A stretch of DNA of 64,000 nucleotides from contig JAJEEK010000073.1 in the NCBI GenBank assembly GCA_022821065.1, forward strand, positions 1-64,000, read 5' to 3'. Position numbers and translations under genes: made by a program. Source of the DNA: Candidatus Poribacteria bacterium. Its GTDB lineage: Bacteria > Poribacteria > WGA-4E > WGA-3G. The stretch's first letter is position 1. Each line of letters opens with the position of its first letter. A model generated the notes under the pieces. That model saw only the letters and a program-made list of their open reading frames with translations, was not told the DNA's origin and did not search any database. Shown in pieces: positions 17,734 through 25,494 of this stretch.

Positions 17734-18402
17734 ATGCGTTATTCAAATATAGTATCCGTCATACTCATGGTCGCAATGTTAACTTCTGTTGCTTCGGCAG
17801 GCGTATGGCAGGAAAATTTCGACAATGGACTCCCCGATGGTTGGAACGCTGTAAAAGGTGAGTGGGAAATTGAAAAAGATGCTTATGCCGAAACCTCTGG
17901 CGCGCAGTACGCCAAAACGATGTTTGGCGACGAAAATTGGGGCGATTATACCCTTGAAGTGGATGTGACCTTGGTGGAAAATGTGAACGTGAATGCGGCG
18001 GGTGTGTTAATCCGTGCCGATGCGGACGGCGACAACGGTATGCGGTTCTGGATCCGCACAGACCAGCATAAATGTCAATTCTCCCGATGGAAAGAGAACC
18101 AATTTGAGCATATCGTAACGCCTTTACCCGTTGATCCGGAAGTCGGCGAAACCTATCGGCTTAAGGTTATCGCAGAAGGACAGAATTACCAATGTTTCGT
18201 TGATGATGAACTCCTGTTTGAGGGAGACGATGATGCGAAATTCCGGGACAGTGGACGCATCGGCTTTATTTCTTATGAGGCACACGTCCATTTCGATAAC
18301 CTAAGCATTGACGGAGAGGACATCCCTTCTTTCGCTGTCGAACCGCACGGCAAACTTGCGACACATTGGGGACAACTAAAAATGGACTTTGAGATTCAGT
18401 AA
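17734..18402 (+). CDS. Secreted concanavalin-fold (3-keto-disaccharide hydrolase-like) protein
   Basis: 222 residues with a signal peptide MRYSNIVSVILMVAMLTSVASA, cleaved after ASA. The mature part, WQENFDNGLPDGWNAVKGEWEIEKDAY ... YTLEVDVTLVENVN ... GVLIRADADGDNGMRFWIRTD ... RLKVIAEGQNYQCFVDDELLFEGDDDAKFRDSGRIGFISYEAHVHFDNL, is the single jelly-roll of the PF06439/LamG-like group. Such domains bind or cleave carbohydrates outside the cytoplasm. No dockerin or sorting tail is attached. RBS GGAGGA precedes the ATG. The PhyH gene starts 16 bp after its stop, so the two form one transcription unit. Confidence 0.78.
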   Translation: MRYSNIVSVILMVAMLTSVASAGVWQENFDNGLPDGWNAVKGEWEIEKDAYAETSGAQYAKTMFGDENWGDYTLEVDVTLVENVNVNAAGVLIRADADGDNGMRFWIRTDQHKCQFSRWKENQFEHIVTPLPVDPEVGETYRLKVIAEGQNYQCFVDDELLFEGDDDAKFRDSGRIGFISYEAHVHFDNLSIDGEDIPSFAVEPHGKLATHWGQLKMDFEIQ

Positions 18403-18418
18403 CGGAGAGGAGGCAACG

Positions 18419-19267
18419 ATGGTAAGTGTTGAACGTCCATCTGAAATCGGAACACCTCGATGGGAGGGACCACAACAACGGCAACTCCCTTTCGCACTTG
18501 ATACCGCTGAAGTTGAAGCATATCGTGAGCAAGGATTCCTTATTCTTCGGAATGTGTTTCAACCTGATGAGGTTGAGATTTACCGCCAAGAGGCAGAACG
18601 GGTCGTTGATCGCGCTTTTTCGCTGAGTCGTGAATTCCAACTTGAACCGAAATACAATCTCCGGTTTGAGATGTTAGCAAACGGTCAACCGTGGAAAATC
18701 GACCCGTTTGTCAGTATCTCGCCACTATTTTCCGCGCTTGCTCGCGACAGACGGATTATGGATCGGTTGGCATCGCTATATGATGGTTATGAAGCGGTGC
18801 TGTTCAAAGATAAGCTGATCTTCAAACCGCCGGAGAGCCACGGTAACGGACTCCATCAGGATTACAATTGGTGGCAAGGCTTCCCACACAGTCTCCTTAC
18901 AGTTTCTGTCGCACTTGACGCAAGCACAAAAGAGAATGGATGCACGGAACTGTGGACAGGGCACCATCAGGGCTTTTTGCATGAATCCGGTTCGCTTGAC
19001 AAAGGACAGATTGAGCGCAAACGCCTCGCAAACGAAGAACACGTCCATGTAGAGTTAGCACCGGGGGATATGGCGATTTTTACCTGTTTCACGCCACACG
19101 CGGCGGCACCGAATAAATCCAATAGTGATCGACGCATGTTGTTTCTGAGTTACAATGACAGCAGGGACGGCGAACACTATACTTCGCACTACGAACATTT
19201 CCGCTGGTATCGGACGCGCCCGGACCGTACGCCAGAGGCGGAACGAGAGAAGTATTATTTTCTTTAA
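18419..19267 (+). CDS. Phytanoyl-CoA dioxygenase (PhyH) family protein
   Basis: 282 residues from ATG 18419, which has GGAGG 5-6 nt upstream; the longer in-frame start at 18389 overlaps the previous gene. The Fe(II) ligands are H146-x-D148 (GLHQDYNWW) and distal H227 (FTPHAAAPN), followed by the Arg of SDRRMLFLSYND for 2-oxoglutarate. The N-terminal segment AYREQGFLILRNVFQPDEVE is the usual PhyH entry helix. It is closer to the long-chain acyl or small-metabolite branch with the NGCTELWTGHHQ loop. Substrate unknown. It is the second of a pair behind the promoter at 17618. Confidence 0.88.
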   Translation: MVSVERPSEIGTPRWEGPQQRQLPFALDTAEVEAYREQGFLILRNVFQPDEVEIYRQEAERVVDRAFSLSREFQLEPKYNLRFEMLANGQPWKIDPFVSISPLFSALARDRRIMDRLASLYDGYEAVLFKDKLIFKPPESHGNGLHQDYNWWQGFPHSLLTVSVALDASTKENGCTELWTGHHQGFLHESGSLDKGQIERKRLANEEHVHVELAPGDMAIFTCFTPHAAAPNKSNSDRRMLFLSYNDSRDGEHYTSHYEHFRWYRTRPDRTPEAEREKYYFL

Positions 19268-19273
19268 TCCCGA

Positions 19274-19302
19274 TTGACAGGTAAACAAGAATTTGGTATT
19301 AT
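19274..19302 (+). promoter_or_regulatory. sigma-70 promoter for the PhyH gene at 19352
   Basis: TTGACA and TATTAT are spaced 17 bp, starting 7 bp after the preceding stop codon. The 5' leader would be about 43 nt. It suggests that the second dioxygenase can be expressed separately from the first. Confidence 0.6.
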
Positions 19303-19351
19303 ACTTGACGATATGAACTTCTGACGCTCTTAACGAAACGAGGACGTTTTG

Positions 19352-20179
19352 ATGCCAATTACGGATGCAATGCCGGAACTCAAGCGGAAACTCCAGTTTT
19401 TTCCGGTTGGAAACGAGAATCCATCAACACTAACACCTGCCCAAATTGAGCAATTCAATGAAAACGGGTTTATTTCACCGTTGGATGTCTTCTCTGAGGC
19501 AGAGATCGCTGAACACCGCGCCTATTTCGACCAACTTATGAAAAAGGCGTTGGCAGCGGGGATGAACAGTTACTCCATCAACGGATGGCACACTACCTGT
19601 ACCGGTCTCCACGACCTTGTTACAGAAGACAGAATCTTGGATTATGTGCAAGACCTACTCGGTGAAACGCTGATCTGTTGGGGGACACACTACTTCTGCA
19701 AGATGCCGGGTGATGTGAAGCAGGTGAGTTGGCATCAGGATGCCTCCTACTGGCCTCTGTCTCCAAGCAAAACTGTTACCGTATGGCTCGCTATCGATGA
19801 TGCTGCTATTGAGAACGGTGCGATGACTGTTATTCCGAAATCGCATCTGCACGGTCAGATCGCATTTGAACGGAGTACCGCTGAGGAAAAGAACGTCCTC
19901 GGTCAGACGGTGCATGGCGCATCACAATACGGCGACGCGCCTTTTCCTTTTCAGATGAAAGCTGGACAGATGTCGTTGCATTCCGATCTGTTATTACACG
20001 GATCTGAACCGAACGCTTCGGATCGACGGCGTTGCGGGTTGACGATGCGGTTCGTGCCGCCGGATGTCCACGCCGCAAATAATTGGAACCAACGCGCCAT
20101 CATCGCCAGAGGCAACGATCCGAGTGGACATTGGGTTCACAACCCCCGTCCAGTTGAAGATAACATTCCAGAGCGGTAG
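19352..20179 (+). CDS. Phytanoyl-CoA dioxygenase (PhyH) family protein
   Basis: 275 residues from the ATG at 19352 (a TTG three bases earlier is also in frame). The active site is H128-x-D130 (SWHQDASYW) with distal H216 (LLLHGSEPN) and the 2-oxoglutarate Arg in DRRRCGLTMRFVP. IDDAAIENGAMTVIPKSHL is the loop before the distal ligand, typical of the ectoine hydroxylase/phytanoyl branch. The protein is distinct from the dioxygenase just upstream rather than a recent duplicate. Its gene is followed 44 bp later by a transporter gene, which may carry the related metabolite. Confidence 0.87.
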   Translation: MPITDAMPELKRKLQFFPVGNENPSTLTPAQIEQFNENGFISPLDVFSEAEIAEHRAYFDQLMKKALAAGMNSYSINGWHTTCTGLHDLVTEDRILDYVQDLLGETLICWGTHYFCKMPGDVKQVSWHQDASYWPLSPSKTVTVWLAIDDAAIENGAMTVIPKSHLHGQIAFERSTAEEKNVLGQTVHGASQYGDAPFPFQMKAGQMSLHSDLLLHGSEPNASDRRRCGLTMRFVPPDVHAANNWNQRAIIARGNDPSGHWVHNPRPVEDNIPER

Positions 20180-20223
20180 ATAGATTTCTTGAAAAGTCGG
20201 TTCAAGAGGGTTAAATTTTACGT

Positions 20224-21498
20224 ATGATTCAACTGATTCTACAACTTGTTTCTGATTTTAAGTCACTATTTCCACGACGACTTATTTACGCTGCGATTTC
20301 AATCAGTAGTGCTGCCGCTTTTGTGTTGTTCGGTTATGAGTTTATCCGTTCCGTGTCCTCGTCGCTGTTCATTGAGGCGTATAGCGCGGAAAACCTCCCA
20401 CGCGGTATGATGGCGATCCCACCGAGTATGATCGTGATGTTGTACTGCTACGGTCGCCTGCTCTCGTGGCTGGGCGCGACGCGTGCTTTGGCGATAACCT
20501 CGCTTTTTTCTTGTATCTTGATCCTCGGATGCTATGCTGCGCTTCTCCGAGGAATGGATTTCGCAGCAGCGATCATCTATGTGTTTCGTGAAGCGTATAT
20601 CGTGATCGTCATTGAGCAGTTCTGGTCGTTCGTCAACAGCGTCCTGACGACTGAACAAGCGAAACGTATTAACGGTCCCTTCTGTGCCGTTGCGTCTATC
20701 GGTTCATTTGCCGGTGGTATGCTCGTGAGCAGATGGGCAACCGTATTAGGAACTGAGGCACTACTCCTTTTCACAGCGGCATCTCTCGTACCGACAGCGG
20801 TTTTCGGCGTAATTGCTTATAGATTCGGTGGTGAACCGAAACCGAGCGAGGAAGAGGCTGGCGGAAGGCTTGGGCATCTCGGTATAGGGACACTCTTTCG
20901 CTCCAGATACCTGATTTTTATCGGCGTATTGATCTTAAGCACGCAGCTGGTCTCTACGGTGCTGGATCTCCGTTTCAATGGATTGGCGGAGGTGGAACTC
21001 CCCGATAAGGATACACGGACAGCATTTTTCGGTCTTGTGTACGGATATCTTGGACTTGCCGCGGGTATCTTGCAACTGGTGGTTGTGCCGTTGGCACTCA
21101 GATTTGTCGCCTTACGCTATCTTCATCTCGGTATTCCGATTGTTCATCTCGTCAGCAGTTTTGCGTTGACGGTTTCTCCCTCACTTCGAAGTGGGACAGG
21201 TGCATACGTCATCTTTAAAGCCTTAGATTACTCGATTTTCCGGGCAGCGAAAGAATTGTTCTATATGCCGCTCTCTTATGATTCACGCTACCGCGCGAAA
21301 CAGATCATCGATTCGTTCGGATACCGGTTCTCAAAGGGTGGTAGTGCGGGTGTGATTGAAATGGTAAGATTGGGTGTCAAAACGATTCCGGGGATTGCGT
21401 TCTCAATTACGGCTATGGTCGCAGCGATAGTATGGACACCCATCGCTTTCAGTTTGACGCGGGCATATGAAAAATTAGTAAACACGGAAAAGCCGTAA
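20224..21498 (+). CDS. ATP/ADP translocase-like (Npt1/Npt2, MFS-related) transporter
   Basis: 424 residues with about 11-12 hydrophobic helices. The block EQFWSFVNSVLTTEQAKRINGPFCAVASIGSFAGG and the later DYSIFRAAKELFYMPLSYDSRYRAKQIIDSFGYR resemble the NTP/NDP exchange transporter family (PF03219/COG3202), where RxK/ERY-type loops are conserved. Classical members import ATP into obligate parasites; in free-living bacteria homologues of unknown substrate are frequent. No signal peptide other than the first helix. It ends at a hairpin terminator shared with the convergent gene. An assignment to the general MFS is possible. Confidence 0.7.
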   Translation: MIQLILQLVSDFKSLFPRRLIYAAISISSAAAFVLFGYEFIRSVSSSLFIEAYSAENLPRGMMAIPPSMIVMLYCYGRLLSWLGATRALAITSLFSCILILGCYAALLRGMDFAAAIIYVFREAYIVIVIEQFWSFVNSVLTTEQAKRINGPFCAVASIGSFAGGMLVSRWATVLGTEALLLFTAASLVPTAVFGVIAYRFGGEPKPSEEEAGGRLGHLGIGTLFRSRYLIFIGVLILSTQLVSTVLDLRFNGLAEVELPDKDTRTAFFGLVYGYLGLAAGILQLVVVPLALRFVALRYLHLGIPIVHLVSSFALTVSPSLRSGTGAYVIFKALDYSIFRAAKELFYMPLSYDSRYRAKQIIDSFGYRFSKGGSAGVIEMVRLGVKTIPGIAFSITAMVAAIVWTPIAFSLTRAYEKLVNTEKP

Positions 21499-21547
21499 AC
21501 GTCGAGCAGATTAGAATCTGCGGGCAGTATTGAAGGAAGAAAACTGG

Positions 21548-21583
21548 AAGGATGGAAGAGTGGAATTGTTCTATTCCATCCTT
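21548..21583. terminator. Bidirectional hairpin terminator between convergent genes
   Basis: AAGGATGGAA and TTCCATCCTT form a 10-bp stem with an A-rich left flank and a T-containing right flank (TATTCTTT). It lies in the 110-bp gap between the converging transporter (plus) and E1-beta (minus) genes, so it can serve both. Confidence 0.65.
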
Positions 21584-21608
21584 ATTCTTTCCAAAGCGCA
21601 CTGTTTAG

Positions 21609-22592
21609 TCAAATCTCATAACGGACGAGCTTCCGTGCTGCGTCAGTGATCTGATCCGCGTTCGGAATAACGAAATTCTCCATCACTGGCGCGAAGGGAA
21701 CAGGCACCGGCATCGCTGCGACGCGCTCAATCGGTGCATCGAGATAATCGAACGCCTCGCGCACCACAAGTGCTGCAATCTCCGCGCCAAACCCTGCCCG
21801 ACCAACTGCTTCGTGTGCAATGAGCAACCGATTCGTCTTTTTCACGGAATCAAGAATGCTGTCCTTATCAAGCGGCATCAGCGTTCTCGGATCAACGACT
21901 TCAGCAGAGATGCCTTCGTCGGCAAGCGTATCTGCGGCAATAAGCGCGTTCAGAACCATCCGTGAAGTCGCGAGAATCGTGATGTCCTCACCTTCACGTT
22001 TGACATCCGCCACACCCAACGGGATTGTATACTCTTCGTCAGGTATTTCTCCCTCTTCTGTGTAGAGAAGTTTATGTTCGATGAACATAATCGGGTTGTC
22101 GTCTCGGATGGCTGTTTTCAGTAATCCTTTTGCGTCGTAGGGAGTAGACGGCATCACGACGAGCAGCCCTGGAATATGCACGAACCACGCTTCGAGGCTC
22201 TGCGCGTGCTGTGCTGCAGAGGATCGACCGGCACCACCCTGCGTCCGAATCACGAGCGGTACATCCAGCTGCCCGCCGACCATATAACGAATCTTCGCGA
22301 CCTGGTTCACGATCTGGTCCATACCGACCGCTGTGAAATCAATGTACATCAGTTCGGCGACCGGACGCATCCCTGTGACCGCTGCACCGAGTGCTGTGCC
22401 GATGATCGCGGCTTCCGAGATCGGTGTATTTCGTATGCGATCTTTCCCGAAGTCTTTGAATAACCCGTCTGTTACTTTATAAGCACCACCGTACTCGGCG
22501 ATGTCTTCACCCATCAGAAAGACCGCGTCGTCGCGTTCCATCTCTTCTGCTAACGCTTCTTTGAGCGCGTCGCGATACGTAATCGTCTTCAT
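21609..22592 (-). CDS. 2-oxoacid dehydrogenase E1 component, beta subunit
   Basis: 327 residues, the usual length for PdhB/AcoB/BkdB. Markers are ITYRDALKEALAEEMERDDAVFLMGEDIAEYGGAYKVT at the N-terminus (with the ThDP-interacting Glu in GEDIAEYGG), TPISEAAIIGTALGAA, ELMYIDF, RTQGGAGRSSAAQHAQSLEAWFVHIPGL and the C-terminal RVAAMPVPVPFAP. The subunit pairs with an E1-alpha to decarboxylate pyruvate, branched-chain oxoacids or acetoin. No E1-alpha, E2 or E3 gene is in the window, so the partner lies elsewhere or beyond an inserted repeat. Specificity cannot be resolved from this subunit. Confidence 0.87.
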   Translation of the reverse strand: MKTITYRDALKEALAEEMERDDAVFLMGEDIAEYGGAYKVTDGLFKDFGKDRIRNTPISEAAIIGTALGAAVTGMRPVAELMYIDFTAVGMDQIVNQVAKIRYMVGGQLDVPLVIRTQGGAGRSSAAQHAQSLEAWFVHIPGLLVVMPSTPYDAKGLLKTAIRDDNPIMFIEHKLLYTEEGEIPDEEYTIPLGVADVKREGEDITILATSRMVLNALIAADTLADEGISAEVVDPRTLMPLDKDSILDSVKKTNRLLIAHEAVGRAGFGAEIAALVVREAFDYLDAPIERVAAMPVPVPFAPVMENFVIPNADQITDAARKLVRYEI

Positions 22593-22667
22593 CTTTTTAA
22601 TTTACCTTGCGGTTCGGTGAGGTGCGTTGAATAACCAACGTTCCTCTCCGTAAATCCGCCCTCCATT

Positions 22668-22715
22668 CTGCGGCGTACTTGAAGAAACGCCCAAGCAAAA
22701 ACCCCATAAGCGATC
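22668..22715. repeat. GGCGTACTTGAAGAAAC hairpin repeat, copy A
   Basis: The segment CTGCGGCGTACTTGAAGAAACGCCC followed by AAGCAAAAACCCCA recurs at 22791 and 53569 with two or three substitutions. It lies in the 340-bp gap between the E1-beta and aminotransferase genes. No ORF. Confidence 0.65.
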
Positions 22716-22747
22716 TGCTTCATTACGGGCTAAGGTTTAGGTTTAAT

Positions 22748-22920
22748 AGGACTTACCCATGATGCGCTTTCGTACCACAAACTTCCAGTTTTGCGGCGTA
22801 CTTGAAGAAACACCCCAGCAAAAACCCCAGATGCGAAGTGCATCGTGCCACAAAAACGCTGTGTTTTCCGAAAAATTTCATCTAACACAACCGCCTACAG
22901 TCAAAAATTGCGTCCGCCCT
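22748..22920. mobile_element. MITE-like element, family 1, copy 3 (interrupted)
   Basis: The left end AGGACTTACCCAT and the interior GAAAAATTTCATCTAACACA match family 1. The right end is degenerate (TTGCGTCCGCCCT). It is 173 bp instead of 120 because a second repeat (22791-22845) is inserted after the ACCACAAACTT block. Confidence 0.7.
22791..22845. repeat. GGCGTACTTGAAGAAAC hairpin repeat, copy B, nested
   Basis: TTGCGGCGTACTTGAAGAAA-CACCCCAGCAAAAACCCCA-GATGCGAAGTGCAT is nearly identical to copy C at 53569. It interrupts the family 1 element, showing that the short repeat moved, or was copied, after that element arrived. Confidence 0.7.
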
Positions 22921-22932
22921 GTCTAAAAATCT

Positions 22933-24279
22933 TTACAACGCCTTTTCTGCCTTCAGCCACTCAAGCGTCTGTGTAAACGCTGCGACCGTTTCCGTGATGT
23001 CGTCGTCTGTATGCGCCGCTGTTGTCATTCCACCGTTGTTAGCAAGGTCAACACCGTTCAGCAACAACCCACATCGGAGACGTTCCTGCATATCTGGATC
23101 GCTATTGCCTTTCAGTTTCCGATAATCCCATGTATACGGATCGAAATCGGAGGCACGAACATCCTTTTCGCCGTGTCCAATGAGCAGTCGAATCCCCGAA
23201 AATTCGCCGTAAACCACCCAGTCGAGTCTGTAATCGTCAATAATGCTGTTCAATTCTGTGCGAAGTCGGTCTGCTGTCCGATGTGCTTGTTTGTGGGGTT
23301 CACCTGTCTTGACGATGTTGAGCATCGCGATTCCTGCAGCGGCAGAGAGCGGATTCGCGTTGAAAGTGCCGGGATGTGGCATTTTCAAACCGTCTGGTTC
23401 CGATTTCATTGAGATGAGTTCAAGAATCTCCGTTTTACCGACAAGTGCACCACCAGGGAGTCCGCCTGCCAAAATCTTCGCGAGTGTCGTCATATCCGGT
23501 GTAACGTCGTAATGCGCTTGCGCGCCGCCCGGTGACACTCGGAACCCTGTAATCACTTCGTCGAAGATCAACAGAACGCCGTGCGCTTCTGTCAGTTCAC
23601 GGAGCTGCTTTAAGAACGTTCCGTTTGTCGGGACGATACCGAAAGAGGCACCCGTCGGTTCGAGGATAACACACGCGATGTCTTTATCCGTTTTCAATAA
23701 CGTTTCAACAGCATCAATATCGTTCGGTGGACATAACAGCGTTGTGTCTCGTACCTCTTGTGGAATGCCGGGGACACTCATATCGAAAGGTGGATATGCC
23801 CCTAAGATGAGGCTATCGTGCCAACCGTGGAAATGTCCCGTGAATTTCAACACTTTATTTTTACCGGTGTAGGTGCGAGCGAGGCGGATCGCCATCAACG
23901 TCGCTTCCGTACCGGAACTGACGAACCGAATACGCTCTGCTGACGGTATCAGCTGTGTCACGAGCGAACCCCATTTCAGTTCCAACGGGTGGCATGCACC
24001 ATAGTGTGTGCCGCGGTGCATCTGCGTCGTTACCGCTTCCACAACTTCCGGTGGATTATGTCCGAGGAGCAGCGCACCGTGTCCTGCCCAATAGTCGATG
24101 AATTCTTTACCGTCAAGCCCCCATTTTTTTGACCCGTCAGCACGCGTGATATAGATCGGAAAGGGAGACATATATCGACCGTCGTGCGTTACACCGTCCG
24201 GAAACAGGCGGTTCGCTGTCTGCGCCATTTCTCTATCTTTTGCGAAAGTTTTTTGATAACGTTCTAAAATGGTGTGCAT
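22933..24279 (-). CDS. Class III aminotransferase (glutamate-1-semialdehyde aminomutase-like)
   Basis: 448 residues from ATG 24279, preceded by GAGGCGAAAAG; the frame opens 12 codons earlier. Markers are LFPDGVTHDGRYMSPFPIYITRADGSKKWGLDGKEFIDYWAGHGALLLGHNPP, SSGTEATLMAIRLART, HFHGWHD, LIFDEVITGFR and the PLP-Lys region TTLAKILAGGLPGGAL. The fold matches HemL and related omega-aminotransferases. It lacks a hem operon context, and the G-H-N-P-P and YDVTPDMTTLAK blocks also fit non-HemL aspartate aminotransferase-family enzymes, so a true HemL role is unlikely to be certain. It is the only gene in this segment behind the minus-strand promoter at 24314. Confidence 0.82.
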   Translation of the reverse strand: MHTILERYQKTFAKDREMAQTANRLFPDGVTHDGRYMSPFPIYITRADGSKKWGLDGKEFIDYWAGHGALLLGHNPPEVVEAVTTQMHRGTHYGACHPLELKWGSLVTQLIPSAERIRFVSSGTEATLMAIRLARTYTGKNKVLKFTGHFHGWHDSLILGAYPPFDMSVPGIPQEVRDTTLLCPPNDIDAVETLLKTDKDIACVILEPTGASFGIVPTNGTFLKQLRELTEAHGVLLIFDEVITGFRVSPGGAQAHYDVTPDMTTLAKILAGGLPGGALVGKTEILELISMKSEPDGLKMPHPGTFNANPLSAAAGIAMLNIVKTGEPHKQAHRTADRLRTELNSIIDDYRLDWVVYGEFSGIRLLIGHGEKDVRASDFDPYTWDYRKLKGNSDPDMQERLRCGLLLNGVDLANNGGMTTAAHTDDDITETVAAFTQTLEWLKAEKAL

Positions 24280-24313
24280 CTTTTCGCCTCGTTTTTTCAG
24301 GTATTTGTGAATC

Positions 24314-24319
24314 ATTATA
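24314..24319 (-). promoter_or_regulatory. Extended -10 promoter element for the aminotransferase
   Basis: On the minus strand TGC-TATAAT forms an extended -10, 35 bp upstream of the start at 24279. The -35 region is weak, as is usual for extended -10 promoters. Confidence 0.45.
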
Positions 24320-24493
24320 GCATATTTCCGTTTTATATGCGAAATGAATTTTTCAACAGAAGTATTCAGCTTTCCTGCTTTTCAATTTTATGCAAAGCAT
24401 CACGACCAAGTTGTCGCTCAGACAGTGAAATCCCCTCAAGCAGAAGATCAAAATATTGGAGAATTGATGCCTTTGTAAATGAAGAAATTTCCG

Positions 24494-24522
24494 TTGACAC
24501 GTCCATATAAATAGTGTATACT
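24494..24522 (+). promoter_or_regulatory. sigma-70 promoter of the Rpn-like gene
   Basis: TTGACA and TATACT are separated by 17 bp, with the -10 about 63 bp upstream of the ATG at 24585. It is a near-consensus promoter in the divergent region between the aminotransferase and this gene. Confidence 0.7.
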
Positions 24523-24584
24523 CTATCAATATTGATTATTGGCCATAAGAGGAACACTATTCGTTATAGGTATGGAGAAGTTTG

Positions 24585-25457
24585 ATGTCTACCGATAGTC
24601 CAATGGCAGATCGCAATTTTTTAGATCCTATTTTCAAAGAGGTAATGACGTTTAACTTTGCTCAACTTGCCTTACCTGTTGAAACGCAAGTGGAAATCAG
24701 TCGACTTCCTCGGACGATGGACGCTCTTGTTGTTCTTGAGCAGACCGCTGAACGGGAAAAGGTTCGTGTGCAAACAGCGTTCAATTATTTTCGAGTCTAC
24801 AATCAGATCGAATTCAAGGCAAAAAATGACCCACTAACACGGGATGAGTATAACTTTATCCGAGGACGCAGTTACCTTTATCTCGGTGAAAAGCAGATAT
24901 CTGCGTCTTTAATGACGATTACGATCATTTCCGCTCGACAACCGAGGAACGTTCTCTATCACTCCTCTCTTGATGTGAAATGGGAATCCGAGGGCATAGG
25001 ACATTACAAAAGCACAGATATCTTTCCGGTTCACCTATTTGTGTGCAACGAACTTGAACTCACTAAGAAAAATTACCCGCTTCTTTTGTTTGCAACATCA
25101 AAAGAGAAGTTTCGCCAGTTTGTTGAACGTATTATAGGCGAGGACAATTTAACCTACATTTACTACGCGTCCCGTGTTGAACCGAAGATCACAAAGGAGA
25201 TTTTAAAAATGGCTGGAAAACAGAGCTTATATGAAAAACAGCTTCGACGAATTATTGATAGCATGGGGGAAGATCTATTAGAAAAAATGACCCCAGAAGA
25301 ACGCGTGCGTGGCTTGACAGTTTCTGAACGTGTGCGTGGCTTGACAGTTTCTGAAATGTTAGCAGGACTTGACATAGAAGATTTACGCGCATTGGATCCC
25401 GAAGAAAAAGCAGCACTCCTACAAGTGTTGGATCAACCAGACAAAACACAGAACTAA
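24585..25457 (+). CDS. Rpn/PD-(D/E)XK transposase-like family protein with PEERxxGL repeats
   Basis: 290 residues from ATG 24585 (GGAG 8 nt upstream; a TTG three bases earlier is also in frame). The N-terminal 200 residues (FLDPIFKEVMTFNFAQLALP ... NQIEFKAKNDPLTRDEYNFIRGRSYLYLG) recall Rpn-like or DUF4351-associated nuclease-fold proteins; E-x-K in IEFKAKND is the likely catalytic pair. The tail holds MTPEERVRGL followed by two perfect ERVRGLTVS units and MLAGLDIEDLRALDPEE, the variable helical repeats seen at the C-terminus of such proteins. A role in recombination or as a transposase relative is inferred only. Confidence 0.6.
   Translation: MSTDSPMADRNFLDPIFKEVMTFNFAQLALPVETQVEISRLPRTMDALVVLEQTAEREKVRVQTAFNYFRVYNQIEFKAKNDPLTRDEYNFIRGRSYLYLGEKQISASLMTITIISARQPRNVLYHSSLDVKWESEGIGHYKSTDIFPVHLFVCNELELTKKNYPLLLFATSKEKFRQFVERIIGEDNLTYIYYASRVEPKITKEILKMAGKQSLYEKQLRRIIDSMGEDLLEKMTPEERVRGLTVSERVRGLTVSEMLAGLDIEDLRALDPEEKAALLQVLDQPDKTQN
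25299..25352 (+). repeat. Two tandem 27-bp units inside the Rpn-like gene
   Basis: Units 25299-25325 and 25326-25352 differ by one base and encode ERVRGLTVS twice. Being a multiple of three, copy-number change keeps the frame. Such repeats vary in number between paralogues of this protein type. Confidence 0.8.
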
Positions 25458-25494
25458 ACAAGACGTATGTAAGATAAACGTGAAGGAGCGTTTC

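Noticed and set aside
22593..22667. Possible missing E1-alpha fragment upstream of the E1-beta gene
   Set aside because: No coding similarity is visible in any frame; the region is repeat and non-coding DNA.
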